Below are positions 47,290 to 57,503 of a stretch of DNA of 64,000 bases, piece by piece. The position numbers were made by a program, and so were the translations under genes. Source of the stretch: Thalassotalea sp. ND16A. Lineage in GTDB: Bacteria > Pseudomonadota > Gammaproteobacteria > Enterobacterales > Alteromonadaceae. The stretch is taken from assembly GCF_000764205.1 (NCBI RefSeq), contig NZ_JQDZ01000022.1, forward strand, positions 1 through 64,000, read 5' to 3'. The notes under the pieces were generated by a model. That model did not search any database. It was not told where the DNA came from and saw only the letters and a list, made by a program, of their open reading frames with translations. Each line of letters begins with the position of its first letter. Positions within the stretch are counted from its first letter, which is position 1.

Positions 47290-49206
47290 ATGTTTATAAA
47301 TACTTTCAATCATAGACGATTCATTATCTGTCTACCATGGCTACTTGGTAGTATTGCTTTTTCTGCTTTTTCTAAAGAAGATCTAGCCGAAAACGTTAAA
47401 GGTGATTCAAGTGATAAGCCCAACTTTGTTTGGATTGTGTCTGAAGATAATTCTATCCATTATCAAAACTTATTCTTTGATGGTGGCGCGACAACCCCGC
47501 ACATAGCGGAATTAGCCAAAAAAGGTCTTAAGTTTACTCATGCTTTTTCAAACGCTGCTGTATGTTCAAGTGCCAGAAGCACTCTAGCAACAGGTGTTTA
47601 TGGGCCCCGTATAGCCACTCATTATCATCGAGGTTTGAAAAAAACAAAGCTACCTAAGGACTGGCCACTATTTCAAGTCTTGCTTAATGAGGCCGGATAT
47701 TATAGCAGCAACAATTATAAGAAAGATTATAATTTCAAAGCGCCTCAGAGCATATGGCATGACTCAAGTAAAAAAGCCAGTTGGCGTAACCGCCCCGATA
47801 AAAGTTCCCCCTTCTTTCATATGGAGTCTCATAGTGCATCACATGAATCAAGAATGCACTTTAGTGAACAGAGTATTGATTCAAAAAAATTAAAACATCA
47901 AGCTAACAGCGTAAAATTATTTCCATATTTTCCTGACACAGCAGTATTTCGCTATAGCCATGCCTACTATTTAGATAAACAGCTAGAGATTGATAGAATA
48001 GTTGGTGAAACTATTAATAAACTCAAACAAGATAACTTGATGGATGACACCTTTATTTTTTATTTTGGGGACCATGGTGGGGTATTACCACGAAGTAAGG
48101 GGTATCTTTACGAAAGTGGTTTGCATGTGCCTTTAGTTGTTTATGTACCAAAAAATTTCAGACATCTTGTTGATTTTGAACTAGGTAAAGAAGTAAAAGG
48201 CTTCGTCAGTTTTGTAGATTTTGCGCCAACCTTATTAAAATTGGCTGGTCTTGACCACCCTGAATATATCGACGGCAAAGCATTTTTAGGAATAGGGGTG
48301 AATGGCAAAGAAGTAAATAACCGTGACATCACCTTTGGCTATGCTGACAGATTTGATGAAAAATTCGATATGGTGCGTAGTGTTCGCAAGGGACAATACA
48401 AATATATCCGTAACTACCAAGGATATTACCCGGATGGATTACATAATAATTATAGATATGGTCAACTAGCTTATAAACAATGGCGAAAACTTAATAATGA
48501 AGGAAAGCTTAACGATATTCAAAGTCAATTTTTCCAACCTCGGCCAGCTGAACAACTTTTTGATATTGAAGCCGATCCCCATGAAGTGAATAACTTGGCG
48601 GATCAGCCCAAATACCAACAAAAAATGACACAGCTTAGAAGATACCTGAACCAGCAGGCTAAAACTATGCCTGACCTGTCTTTCTATCCTGAAAGTGAAT
48701 TGATTAAAAAGGCTAATAGCGATCTAATCGGTTTTGCAAAAAATCACCAAGATGATATCGCTGCTTTAGTTGATATTGCTGATTTAGCCGTAAAGCCATA
48801 CAAGCTAGTTGCAGATGAACTCAAACAACACTTGAGCTCAAATAATGAATGGCATCGATACTGGGCACTTATCAATGCCAATATGTTTGGCGAGCAAGCT
48901 AAGGGCTTAACCGAGGTTATTACACCGCTATTGCAAGATAAAAGTGTCATGGTACGCATTCGTGCGGCTGAATTTTTAGGGCAAATTACTCAAATAAACC
49001 CAATGCCTACCTTAGCTAAAATAATTGCAACAGAGCAATCGCCTGGCGTTGTATTAGCCGCTTTGAATACGGTAACTTATTTAACCAGTAGGGGACTTGA
49101 ACTTAACTCTGAATTACAGGTATCTGCTGTGGCTAGAAAAAACAGCTTAGTTAGACAGAGAATTAAGTATTTAAAATCATCAATTGTAAGCCATAAAAAC
49201 AATTAA
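47290..49206 (+). CDS. secreted sulfatase with variant C-S-S-A-R active site and HEAT-like tail
   Basis: A 638-residue relative of the preceding sulfatase. ATG 47290 is preferred over 47266, because GAAGAG precedes it and it opens the signal peptide (MFINTFNHRRFIICLPWLLG). WIVSEDNSIHYQ gives the metal residues. The formylglycine position is Cys92 in AVCSSARSTLATG, so the motif is C-x-S-x-R instead of the usual C-x-P/A-x-R. HYHRG near 110 and FGDHGGVLPRSKGYLYESGL near 258 match the paralogue. The C-terminal 120 residues carry HEAT-like repeats (VMVRIRAAEFLGQITQINP). The two genes probably arose by duplication and now act on different sulfate positions or sugars; that is inference. Confidence 0.9.
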   Translation: MFINTFNHRRFIICLPWLLGSIAFSAFSKEDLAENVKGDSSDKPNFVWIVSEDNSIHYQNLFFDGGATTPHIAELAKKGLKFTHAFSNAAVCSSARSTLATGVYGPRIATHYHRGLKKTKLPKDWPLFQVLLNEAGYYSSNNYKKDYNFKAPQSIWHDSSKKASWRNRPDKSSPFFHMESHSASHESRMHFSEQSIDSKKLKHQANSVKLFPYFPDTAVFRYSHAYYLDKQLEIDRIVGETINKLKQDNLMDDTFIFYFGDHGGVLPRSKGYLYESGLHVPLVVYVPKNFRHLVDFELGKEVKGFVSFVDFAPTLLKLAGLDHPEYIDGKAFLGIGVNGKEVNNRDITFGYADRFDEKFDMVRSVRKGQYKYIRNYQGYYPDGLHNNYRYGQLAYKQWRKLNNEGKLNDIQSQFFQPRPAEQLFDIEADPHEVNNLADQPKYQQKMTQLRRYLNQQAKTMPDLSFYPESELIKKANSDLIGFAKNHQDDIAALVDIADLAVKPYKLVADELKQHLSSNNEWHRYWALINANMFGEQAKGLTEVITPLLQDKSVMVRIRAAEFLGQITQINPMPTLAKIIATEQSPGVVLAALNTVTYLTSRGLELNSELQVSAVARKNSLVRQRIKYLKSSIVSHKNN

Positions 49207-49596
49207 CATCAGGTTAAATAATTATGGAATATATGGGCTAGTTTTGACATTAACCCATTTTCACAGCCCTTAATAACTTATCAGGTTATCAACTAATATC
49301 TAGTCAATGGCGTCCACAAGTTATTATTTGCGGTTAATTTCACAGATATTGTTATGTCATATCTTTGGTATTTAAGCCCAGAGAAATATGAAGAATCAAA
49401 TGTCGCTTAAGAAAGTGTTAATCTGGATGGAACGGAGCATTAATCGGTGGTTTAAAGTACTCGGACTCTATTCCATTGAAAATGTTAATTACTGAGTGGC
49501 TTACACATTCGGTTCATAGAAAAACAAGTTGATGGGAGGTGGAGAATGCATGAGCCTCTTCCTTCTATTTGAAATTTTCGATACTAAGTATATTTT
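49207..49596. other. intergenic region upstream of the third plus-strand sulfatase
   Basis: This 390 bp stretch has no convincing reading frame, no RNA gene I recognise and no hairpin followed by T residues near the preceding stop. It may hold remnants of a lost gene. The ECF-type motif begins at its right end. Confidence 0.4.
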
Positions 49597-49621
49597 TACG
49601 GTTTTGCTATTAGAAATTGTC
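49597..49621 (+). promoter_or_regulatory. ECF-type promoter motif for sulfatase gene at 49715
   Basis: TACGGTTTT-N10-ATTGTC with TT before it ends 93 bp before the start codon. Confidence 0.68.
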
Positions 49622-49714
49622 CAATATAAATCACAATAGTAAAAATAAATAGTAAAAACTGTGAACACTTGGTTTCGAATAAAACGTTTCTTTTCTATAA
49701 GGTATTAAAATTAA

Positions 49715-51058
49715 ATGTTAAAAAAATTGATAATTGTCTTCGTTGGTTTATTAGCTCACATGGCTAATGCTACAACTAATGCTGTACCTCCAAACATTCT
49801 ATTGATCTTAATAGATGATATGGGATGGAAAGATGTTGGTGTATATGGCAGTAAAGTATATCAAACACCACACATCGACCAGTTAGCGACTGAAGGACTA
49901 CGCTTTACTCAGGCATACGCTGCATCAAACGTCTGCTCCCCTTCTCGGGCGAGTATCTTGACCGGGCAATATCCTGCACGCACTCACATAACTGACTGGA
50001 TCCCTGGTCACAAAGCAAAAGGGGAAAAACTCCTAGTTCCCAATTGGACTAAAAACATAGACACGCATGATGTGACCATTGGAGAAATGCTTCAGGAAGC
50101 GGGCTACAAAACAGCTTGGTTTGGTAAATGGCATTTACGTGGTGCGCCAAAAAATCAGGCAAGCATTGGTCATAAAATAAATAATGCGCAGAAATTTCAC
50201 GGCTTTGACGCTGGCATACAAGACTGGAACCTCAATAGGGAGAAAAGACCTGAAGACCCTAAAGGGGTTTTTAAATTGACAAATGAAGCTATGGAGTTTA
50301 TCGGTAAAACCGGTCAAAAACCATGGTTTGTAGCCTTATCACATTTTTCAGTCCATACACCAATACGGTTCAATCCTGAAGTTAAGGAGTACTATGATGA
50401 TGCATTCAAAGGTACAAATGATGCGCCTTATGCTGGCTATGCCTCTATGATTGAGCCCCTAGATCAAAGTATTGGAAAAATAATGAGTTTTTTGAAGAAA
50501 AAAAACCTTGATGAAAATACTTTGGTAATCTTTTTTTCTGACAACGGTGGATTAGAAAATAAAACCAACAATTCACCACTACGCGAAGGTAAAGGTACAC
50601 TTTATGAAGGAGGGATCCGGGTTCCCATGATCGTGCGCTGGCCGGGTAAAGTTCCTCAAGGTAAAGTATCTGACGCAATTACCTCTTCGGTGGATTTTTA
50701 CCCTACATTTGCACAGTTAGCGCAGTCTGAAAACATACCTGAAATCGTAGACGGGGTGAGTCTATTACCTCACCTTACCAACAATGAAGCAATCGTTCGT
50801 TCTGCAGTATATTGGCATTATCCTCATTATCACAAAGGCAAGCCTGGTAGTGTTATACGCAAAGGAGACTATAAACTTATTCAATTTTTTGAAAATGATG
50901 CTATTGAGCTCTACGATCTAAAAAATGATATTGGTGAAACTAAAAATCTGGCATTGTTAAAGCCTGAATTAACGCAAGAAATGTTAAATATGTTGAAAAA
51001 CTGGCGAAACAGTGTAGGCGCACAAATGATGACAATAAACCCTTCATATTCACAGTAA
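49715..51058 (+). CDS. secreted sulfatase, C-S-P-S-R type
   Basis: A 447-residue S1-family sulfatase with a signal peptide (about 1-19, ending ANAT). ILLILIDDMGWKDVG holds the first metal-binding Asp pair, Cys74 in NVCSPSRASILTGQYPAR is the formylglycine site, WFGKWHL near 137 and HFSVHTPI near 210 are active-site blocks, and FFSDNGG near 270 holds the last metal ligands. It is shorter than the two HEAT-tailed enzymes and closer to arylsulfatase A-like exo-sulfatases. It is the third sulfatase in a row on this strand and has its own ECF-type motif, so it is probably a separate transcript of the same regulon. Confidence 0.93.
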   Translation: MLKKLIIVFVGLLAHMANATTNAVPPNILLILIDDMGWKDVGVYGSKVYQTPHIDQLATEGLRFTQAYAASNVCSPSRASILTGQYPARTHITDWIPGHKAKGEKLLVPNWTKNIDTHDVTIGEMLQEAGYKTAWFGKWHLRGAPKNQASIGHKINNAQKFHGFDAGIQDWNLNREKRPEDPKGVFKLTNEAMEFIGKTGQKPWFVALSHFSVHTPIRFNPEVKEYYDDAFKGTNDAPYAGYASMIEPLDQSIGKIMSFLKKKNLDENTLVIFFSDNGGLENKTNNSPLREGKGTLYEGGIRVPMIVRWPGKVPQGKVSDAITSSVDFYPTFAQLAQSENIPEIVDGVSLLPHLTNNEAIVRSAVYWHYPHYHKGKPGSVIRKGDYKLIQFFENDAIELYDLKNDIGETKNLALLKPELTQEMLNMLKNWRNSVGAQMMTINPSYSQ

Positions 51059-51137
51059 TAAAATTTGTCTGAAAGGTTTAAAAGTAATGGATGCAAGTTA
51101 CGGTCAGCATAGTCACCTTTTTTATTTTAATTAAAAA

Positions 51138-51162
51138 TACGGTTTTTTAATTTTCATTTGTC
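51138..51162 (+). promoter_or_regulatory. ECF-type promoter motif upstream of the sigma factor gene
   Basis: TACGGTTTT-N10-TTTGTC, followed by TATATATA, ends 82 bp before the sigma gene. This implies self-activation of the sigma operon. Confidence 0.7.
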
Positions 51163-51244
51163 TATATATATAAGAGCATTTTTAACATTTTGAATCGCTC
51201 GGAGTTGAGCTTATAATATGGTCTGATTAGGAAATGAAATAGTT

Positions 51245-51850
51245 ATGACTGATAGTAATAAAAAGGAACATGGCAAAGCCAGTATGTTGCTTGCTTTTAT
51301 TGAAAATAACCTTTTTCTTAAAAGATTATTAAAAAAGTATTTGTATTGTGAGCATGATATCGAAGATGTAGTACAAGAGGTTTATATAAAAGCCGTTAAT
51401 GCAGATAAACTCGATGAAATACGTCAACCAAGAGCATTTTTAATCACCATAGCCAAAAATCTAGCGATTAATGAGATTAGACGAAAATCTCGGAAAACTA
51501 CGGAATATATTGAAGATGCTGCGATGTCAATTGCACAACAAGAGTTAAGCGCGAGCGCGGAGTTAGAGTTAGAAGCAGAACAATCGATGCAAATCCATTG
51601 TGAGGCTATCGAAACACTGCCTGAAATCTGTAAAAAGGTATATCTTCTTCGTAAGGTACATGGTATGAAACATAAAGAAATTTCCAACCATTTGGGTATT
51701 TCATTGAGTAGTGTTGAGAAACATCTTCGCTCTAGTATTTTGAATTGCGAAGCTTATATTTCCCGAAAAAATAATATCTCAGAAAGTAAGAATGAAGATT
51801 CCAATAGTTTTAATGGCACTCACCATAAGATATATGGAGATAGCAAATGA
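51245..51850 (+). CDS. FecI-type ECF RNA polymerase sigma factor
   Basis: A 201-residue ECF sigma factor. Region 2 is at about 20-85 (HDIEDVVQEVYIKAVNAD, then RQPRAFLITIAKNLAINEIR), which binds core polymerase and the -10. Region 4 is at about 118-170 (IETLPEICKKVYLLRKVHG, then KHKEISNHLGISLSSVEKHL), whose helix-turn-helix reads the -35. A hydrophilic tail of 25 residues follows. Its stop overlaps the start of the FecR-type gene (ATGA), and a transducer receptor follows, the classic FecIRA order. I infer that it recognises the TACGGTTTT-N10-TTTGTC sites found here, including one at its own promoter. In FecI systems the signal reaches the sigma factor from the receptor through FecR. Confidence 0.93.
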   Translation: MTDSNKKEHGKASMLLAFIENNLFLKRLLKKYLYCEHDIEDVVQEVYIKAVNADKLDEIRQPRAFLITIAKNLAINEIRRKSRKTTEYIEDAAMSIAQQELSASAELELEAEQSMQIHCEAIETLPEICKKVYLLRKVHGMKHKEISNHLGISLSSVEKHLRSSILNCEAYISRKNNISESKNEDSNSFNGTHHKIYGDSK

Positions 51851-52944
51851 TAAATAAAAAAACAGAACTTCCTGGTAATCAAAAGATTAAAGAAGAAAGT
51901 GTCGAATGGATCGTAAAATTAGATGGCGATACACCACCTTCAAAACAAGTATTGAATGACTTGGAGGAATGGATGTCTCGAAGCCATGCACACCGGGATG
52001 CTATCATTTCAATGAATGCTTTTTACAATGATAGCTCTCTTGCTGATGTTTTCATGTCTCCAGCTAAGGAGACACCACGTTTTTCAATGGTAAGTGCGTT
52101 CAGAGCGTTTTTCGCTATGCTTTCAAAGCCAGTGTTAATCGGTGCTGTGGCAAGTGTAATTATGGTTTTATTATTGAATAGTGCTTACTTTATTGAAAAT
52201 AAAAATGTTAGCCCCTCTTATGCCAAAGGCAATGGCCTGTTTACCACCAATATTGGTCAGCAAGCTAGAAATGTGCTATCCGATGGCACCGTAGTTTTAC
52301 TCAATACCAATAGTGAATTGAAAGTTGAATTTCTGAAAAATGAACGAAGAGTTGTGCTGTTACGAGGAGAAGCTCACTTCGATGTTGCTCATGATCCACA
52401 AAAACCATTTAGTGTCTATAGTGAACAGGGTAAAGTGCAGGCTGTTGGTACCGCATTTACGGTAAATTTAGTGAAAAACACCTTGGATGTGTTGGTAACC
52501 GAAGGAACCGTTGCGTTAGCATTACCCATGCTAAAAGCTGGAACAGAAAAGTTTGGCGATGCTCTGGATAGTTCCTTGAGTGTAGTTGGATTATTAGATG
52601 CGGGTAAACATGTAGTATTAAGTAAGGACAATAATTTACTCGACAATAAAGCAAAAATTAGTCAAGCGAGTACTCTGACAAGTGAAGGTATCAATAAGTT
52701 GACATCTTGGCGAAAAGGTTTTTTACTGTTTTCAGGTGAGCCACTCGAACATGTTATTGCTGAAATATCGAGATTTAGTTCGATAGAAATAAAACTGATG
52801 GACGATGAAGTCAAGGCGATTGAAATTGGCGGTAGATTCTCGATTGTTGAAATAGACAATATATTAAAAACTTTTGAAGATAGTTTTCCTATAAAAGTAA
52901 CTCGAGTTGGCTACCATACATATGAAATATCTATGGAAAAATAA
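51847..52944 (+). CDS. FecR-type anti-sigma factor/sigma regulator
   Basis: A 365-residue single-pass inner-membrane protein. The cytoplasmic N-terminal part (about 17-68, EWIVKLDGDTPPSKQVLNDL onward) is the DUF4880 region that binds the sigma factor. A transmembrane helix is at about 95-116 (PVLIGAVASVIMVLLLNSAY). The periplasmic FecR domain includes LSDGTVVLLNTNSELKVEF near 143 and RGEAHFDVAHDPQKPFSV near 175. The C-terminal DUF4974/STN-like domain (LLFSGEPLEHVIAEISRFSS onward) contacts the receptor's signalling domain. It overlaps the sigma gene by four bases, so translation is coupled. It should hold the sigma factor inactive, or activate it, until the receptor binds ligand. Confidence 0.93.
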   Translation: MINKKTELPGNQKIKEESVEWIVKLDGDTPPSKQVLNDLEEWMSRSHAHRDAIISMNAFYNDSSLADVFMSPAKETPRFSMVSAFRAFFAMLSKPVLIGAVASVIMVLLLNSAYFIENKNVSPSYAKGNGLFTTNIGQQARNVLSDGTVVLLNTNSELKVEFLKNERRVVLLRGEAHFDVAHDPQKPFSVYSEQGKVQAVGTAFTVNLVKNTLDVLVTEGTVALALPMLKAGTEKFGDALDSSLSVVGLLDAGKHVVLSKDNNLLDNKAKISQASTLTSEGINKLTSWRKGFLLFSGEPLEHVIAEISRFSSIEIKLMDDEVKAIEIGGRFSIVEIDNILKTFEDSFPIKVTRVGYHTYEISMEK

Positions 52945-53083
52945 GTATAGAAAAGTGTACATAAGTAGAAATGTGTTGTTTCGGTAACTTTATAGGGGCT
53001 TGTTTGGTTTTTTGTTAGTATACTAATTAAGTATGGATACAAAACGAGCCTCTAGATGTAAACTTTTCGAGTTGTAGTTGTAT

Positions 53084-56000
53084 ATGAAAGCAGTTTTTTT
53101 GATCTTTTTACTATTATTATCCGCACCAACAAATAGTGCCAATGCAAATTACTCAAAGTATCAACTAGATATTCCCGCAAGTAGCCTAACCGATGCATTA
53201 AACTTACTGTCAGAGCAGACAAATACCCCAATTATTTTTCCTTTTCGATTAACCAAAAATCTTCAATCCCCCGCAATTATTGGTTTTTATAATATGCCGG
53301 ATGCATTGACAATTTTATTAAAAAACACTCAACTTAAAGGCCATTACTCTAGCCAAGGCGTTATGCAGATTCAAGCAAACAGAGTGTTTGATAAAAAATT
53401 AGTAACGCAAGCTGTTGCTAAAGAAAGTGACAATCTTGCTAAAGATAATGATGAGGAAATAGAGGTCATTTCCATTCATTCTGGCTTACGGAGCAGTGTA
53501 AACAAGTCTATTCATAGTAAAAAAAATGCTAATTATATTGTCGATCAAATTAATGCTCTTGATGTGGGTAAGTTTCCTGATGCTAACGTATTAGATTCAC
53601 TACAGCGCATTGCCGGCGTACAGATAGAAAGAGACGAATTAGGCCAGGCAGATAAGTTTCAAGTACGAGGCATGTCACAAAATAGGGTTGAAATAAATGG
53701 CCGCACTGCAGTAACAGGTGAAAATGAAGAGCGTAGTTTTAATCTCAGTGATTTACCGAGTCAACTCATTTCTGAACTGGAAGTGATCAAATCACCAACA
53801 GCGGATATGGTTGAAGGTTCGTTGGGGGCGACGGTTAACCTAAATACGGCGCGCCCTTTTGATTACATTAAGCCACTTAACGTTGTCAATGTTACTGGGA
53901 AGTATGGAGATAATATTGAACAAACGTATGGCAATGCAAATATTAATTTGGCACGTAGCTGGAATTTAGCAACACTTGGTAAGTTTGGCATACTCGTTCA
54001 GGGAACGCTTAACGATAATATATTATCAGGAGATATTCTCAGACTGAAAGATTGGTCAAATTACTGTACTTCTTATGCTTTGACCCAGCCTGATGGTAAA
54101 CCCTACCGTATTAAAAACGGCGAAGCTGTTGTTGAGAAAAATTGTGCTAAGTTTGATAAAAATGAGCATACAGTTCCTGCACAAAAAATTTATGCACCAA
54201 ATAAGCTGACAGCCTTACAATTTATCGAACAAAGAAAACAAAAATCAATTTGGACAACATTACAATGGGCACCCAATGATACCAGCGAATACCTTCTAGA
54301 CATTGGCTATTTTAAGAAAGAAAACCAACAGCAACGTGAAACACTCAACATTAAGCTACAACAATCTAGAAATTTTATGGATGTTAAATTATTCGATAAT
54401 AAAGAAAATGGTTATTTGTTTAATGCCTATGAAAACCTCAGCCTTGCCAATTCGGTTGATATAACAGATGAAAATAATAAAATAGTTCAGACGGTACAAC
54501 CGCTTCAATATGCTGATATTAATAGTGCTGCTTACGTTAGTGGGCAAGGGAGCCAAGGGGAAAGCCTAATCACAGAATTATTTAATATCGCTTTGCAAGG
54601 GCGTTGGTCTTTTGATAATGCCTCGATATTAGCAGAAATATCTTACTCTAACTCTAAAAATGAAAAACATTACATGGTTAGCAGTATGCAGAGTTGGGCA
54701 GGAGACCCTTATACACAAAAAAATGAAACATTACGGATTGCCGATCCCTCCCATGCTATTTTATCTTCTGGTGAGAACGCTAGCTTAGATTTGAGAGGGT
54801 CAGATTTAGTAAGTATTGATTGGCAAGGACATGATCTTACAGACCCTAGGTATTTACGCCTAAGTAATGTTCAGGACGAAGGTTGGAAACAACGTCCTTC
54901 AAATACCTCATTTAAAATCGATATTGAATATGATGTCGAATTTGGTGATATATTTTCGTTAGAGTTTGGTTTTCGAGGCAACCAAAATTTAATGAAACGG
55001 ACTGAGCGATTTCGTTTTAGGTGTGTCAGAAATAATAAGTGGGGTAAAGATGGCCCAAACCATGATTCTTATATTGAAAATGAGCATCGTGCATGTACAA
55101 ATCCAGCCATTTCTGCCGTAGATCTTATCACTGCTTACCCTGAAGCATTTAATATATCACAAGGATTCTTTAATAGAGCAAATGCCAACTCACCGGGTGA
55201 TTTTTTGACCACGAATATGGATTTATATTTTACTGATCGAGAAAAGTGGCGTGAAATTTTTGGCTTTAATGATGAAGGCTCTGATGTTGCTAATGCCGGT
55301 TACCTTAAATCGCCGGTTGAAAATTACACCATAGAAGAGTTAACCAATGCTATTTACCTTAAGACTAATTTCGAAGGAGTGGTATTTGGCTCTTTTGAAT
55401 ATAGAGGAAATGTTGGTTTGCGTGCTGTTTCGACCAACATAACCGCGAAAACTCATCTAAGTGGGCAGCCATTAAAGACCAGACACAGTTATTTTAATTT
55501 GTTACCCAGTTTAAATATTGTACTCATGTTAGATGATTCTATGTTGCTTCGCTTTGCAAGTGCAAAAGTGATGGTGCGGCCCACGTTTGAACAATTAAAA
55601 CCAACAGGCCCGTTCAATCCATTTGCTGACTGTAAAGTATATAACCCTAAAGATCCCTTCGGTTTATTAGGTTTACCATTTCCTGATCCAAATGGGAGTG
55701 ATGATGTACAAGCACAACAGCAAGCATTAATTGACGCTATTGCTAACGATTATTCTCCGGGAGCCATATGTCCTGGCGTTAAGGAGGGAAGTGGCACGAC
55801 AATAGGAAATATTAAATTAGATCCATATACGGCTATTAATTACGATTTAAGTTTGGAAAAGTATTGGGGAGAAGGGAACCTCATTTCTGCCACCTTATTT
55901 TTTCGAGATGTGAAAGTGGACTTAACGCAAGAGCGGCAAATTTTTGCCTTACCAGCACTCGGCGAAGAATTGCCTGAAGCTGTGGACCCTGGTACTGAAC

Positions 56001-56539
56001 TTTGGCGTGTAACACAGTTTAAAAATGGCGGTAAGAGTACCCGTCAAGGTATAGAGTTAGCATACACACATTTTTTCGATTTTTTACCTAAACCATTTGA
56101 TGGTTTAGGTGTTCAGGTTAACTATACCTACTCCGAAGGGGACCGTCCTGAAGCGGTATATATGAATGAATTGCAAGAAGTTGTTGAGCCAGGAACCCAA
56201 GGAGCTAAAATTCAAGATGTTGAAACGTTTAAACCGATAATAAATTTATCGAAAAATACAGTAAACACATCAATTATTTATGATCAAAAGCAATTAAATT
56301 TACGTTTATCATACAATTACCGGGATGAGTTTTACAAAGGAAATAATGAGTATCATGATGCTGAGGAAAGGCTCGATTTTGCAATGGGTTATAAGGTTCA
56401 CGAAAACTTTACTGTAAGGTTTAATGTTCAGAATATTTTAAGAAGTACTTCTCAAAGCTATATTTACCATCCATCTATTACTACAGAAAGTGGTTATAGC
56501 GATATTATTTATTCGTTGGGACTGGCTATGCAATTCTAA
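53084..56539 (+). CDS. TonB-dependent transducer receptor with STN signalling domain
   Basis: A 1151-residue outer-membrane receptor. The start is ATG 53084, opening the signal peptide MKAVFLIFLLLLSAPTNSAN; a TTG six bases earlier is unlikely. Residues about 22-98 are an STN domain (YQLDIPASSLTDALNLLSEQ, then PDALTILLKNTQLKG), which reaches into the periplasm to the FecR-type protein. A TonB box (EEIEVISIHSG) and a plug (ANVLDSLQRIAGVQIERDE, VEGSLGATVNLNTARPF) precede the barrel, which ends GLAMQF. The size and the SLGATVNL plug style suit a polysaccharide rather than a siderophore receptor. It lies 139 bp after the fecR-type gene. I infer that it senses and perhaps imports a sulfated oligosaccharide. 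A weak motif (TTCGGTAAC-N10-CTTGTT) lies in its upstream gap. Confidence 0.94.
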   Translation: MKAVFLIFLLLLSAPTNSANANYSKYQLDIPASSLTDALNLLSEQTNTPIIFPFRLTKNLQSPAIIGFYNMPDALTILLKNTQLKGHYSSQGVMQIQANRVFDKKLVTQAVAKESDNLAKDNDEEIEVISIHSGLRSSVNKSIHSKKNANYIVDQINALDVGKFPDANVLDSLQRIAGVQIERDELGQADKFQVRGMSQNRVEINGRTAVTGENEERSFNLSDLPSQLISELEVIKSPTADMVEGSLGATVNLNTARPFDYIKPLNVVNVTGKYGDNIEQTYGNANINLARSWNLATLGKFGILVQGTLNDNILSGDILRLKDWSNYCTSYALTQPDGKPYRIKNGEAVVEKNCAKFDKNEHTVPAQKIYAPNKLTALQFIEQRKQKSIWTTLQWAPNDTSEYLLDIGYFKKENQQQRETLNIKLQQSRNFMDVKLFDNKENGYLFNAYENLSLANSVDITDENNKIVQTVQPLQYADINSAAYVSGQGSQGESLITELFNIALQGRWSFDNASILAEISYSNSKNEKHYMVSSMQSWAGDPYTQKNETLRIADPSHAILSSGENASLDLRGSDLVSIDWQGHDLTDPRYLRLSNVQDEGWKQRPSNTSFKIDIEYDVEFGDIFSLEFGFRGNQNLMKRTERFRFRCVRNNKWGKDGPNHDSYIENEHRACTNPAISAVDLITAYPEAFNISQGFFNRANANSPGDFLTTNMDLYFTDREKWREIFGFNDEGSDVANAGYLKSPVENYTIEELTNAIYLKTNFEGVVFGSFEYRGNVGLRAVSTNITAKTHLSGQPLKTRHSYFNLLPSLNIVLMLDDSMLLRFASAKVMVRPTFEQLKPTGPFNPFADCKVYNPKDPFGLLGLPFPDPNGSDDVQAQQQALIDAIANDYSPGAICPGVKEGSGTTIGNIKLDPYTAINYDLSLEKYWGEGNLISATLFFRDVKVDLTQERQIFALPALGEELPEAVDPGTELWRVTQFKNGGKSTRQGIELAYTHFFDFLPKPFDGLGVQVNYTYSEGDRPEAVYMNELQEVVEPGTQGAKIQDVETFKPIINLSKNTVNTSIIYDQKQLNLRLSYNYRDEFYKGNNEYHDAEERLDFAMGYKVHENFTVRFNVQNILRSTSQSYIYHPSITTESGYSDIIYSLGLAMQF

Positions 56540-56555
56540 ATCAGAATCCAACGTC

Positions 56556-57503
56556 TCAATTTTGCTTAATGAAGTGTTTGTATTTTTTAAATATTCTCCA
56601 CCTTATAGTTGTAAGGCTTAATACCAGCATTAACCTGCTAATTGAACCACCATTTCCAGTTGGTCTATTGACGTCATCATTGATATCGGTATTATTGCCA
56701 ATACCATCACTGTCAGAATGAGCCTATGTGCTTTATCATACCAGAACACGGATTTAGCAATTGTTCGCTCCAGTGCATTTGGAACAGTTGGATCGCCAAC
56801 CAAATTATCGCCACCGTCACCCTGATACATAAATGTTCCTCTGATATGCTGACCACCGTATCCTGCGATGCTTTTAATTTCATGGTTTTAATCACAAAGG
56901 CAGATTCGCCAACCAACTCACTCATCTCACTGTGGATGGCATCACTCTCTTCAATACCGGAAAAATGAAAACCATTGTCTAAGCCCGGTAGTAAAAACAT
57001 TCGCGGCTTCAACCAATTGGGATAGGCAGTTGCAAATTTAGTAGGAATACTTTGTGCTCGTGTTTTAAAGTCGACAATATCAGATAAGTGGATTTCTGTT
57101 AATGCAATACCACCAATACAATTGCGTTCGGTGATATCAAGGGTACTTAAATAGGTATCAAGCAACGAAATGACGTAATCATCAGTTTTATTCGACAACC
57201 AAATCCTAGCAAACAGTATAACCTTGATGCCTTTGGCTTCCAGCTTTTCTGTTATTAAAGTCAGTTCACTGTGATAATTCGCCATATCATCAGCGGTACT
57301 GCCATCGTCGTATAGCGATCCTGCTTGTGCGTATGCGCTGGCAATTTTAAGCATCTGCGGAAAATACTTCGTCTGATGTTGTTTTTTTTGTCGTAGATGA
57401 TTTGATTGGGTTGTATTGGGGAAGAAGGTGAGGCACAGAAAATTAGCCAGCGGCTAACAAAATTTTTCAATTGTAATGAGCTAAAGTTAAATCCATTTTC
57501 CAT
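56556..57503 (-). pseudogene. decayed secreted protein gene with GlyGly-CTERM tail
   Basis: Three frames carry parts of one gene. The central fragment (57354 to about 56830) is a plausible enzyme segment (LTLITEKLEAKGIKVILFAR, then PNWLKPRMFLLPGLDNGFHF). After frameshifts the end reads DSDGIGNNTDIND (thrombospondin type 3-like) and NGGSISRLMLVLSLTTIRWR, a GlyGly-CTERM anchoring tail almost the same as that of the gene at the right edge. Upstream fragments (57503-57354) are also out of frame and no signal peptide survives. It is inactive. It sits between the transducer and the EF-hand gene, on the other strand, suggesting the locus has lost one secreted enzyme. Confidence 0.75.

Noticed and set aside
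52979-53003. Possible ECF motif before the transducer receptor gene (TTCGGTAAC-N10-CTTGTT)
   Set aside because: Only about 5 of 9 and 4 of 6 bases match, and the receptor may simply be read through from the sigma-FecR operon. Kept as a weak note only.
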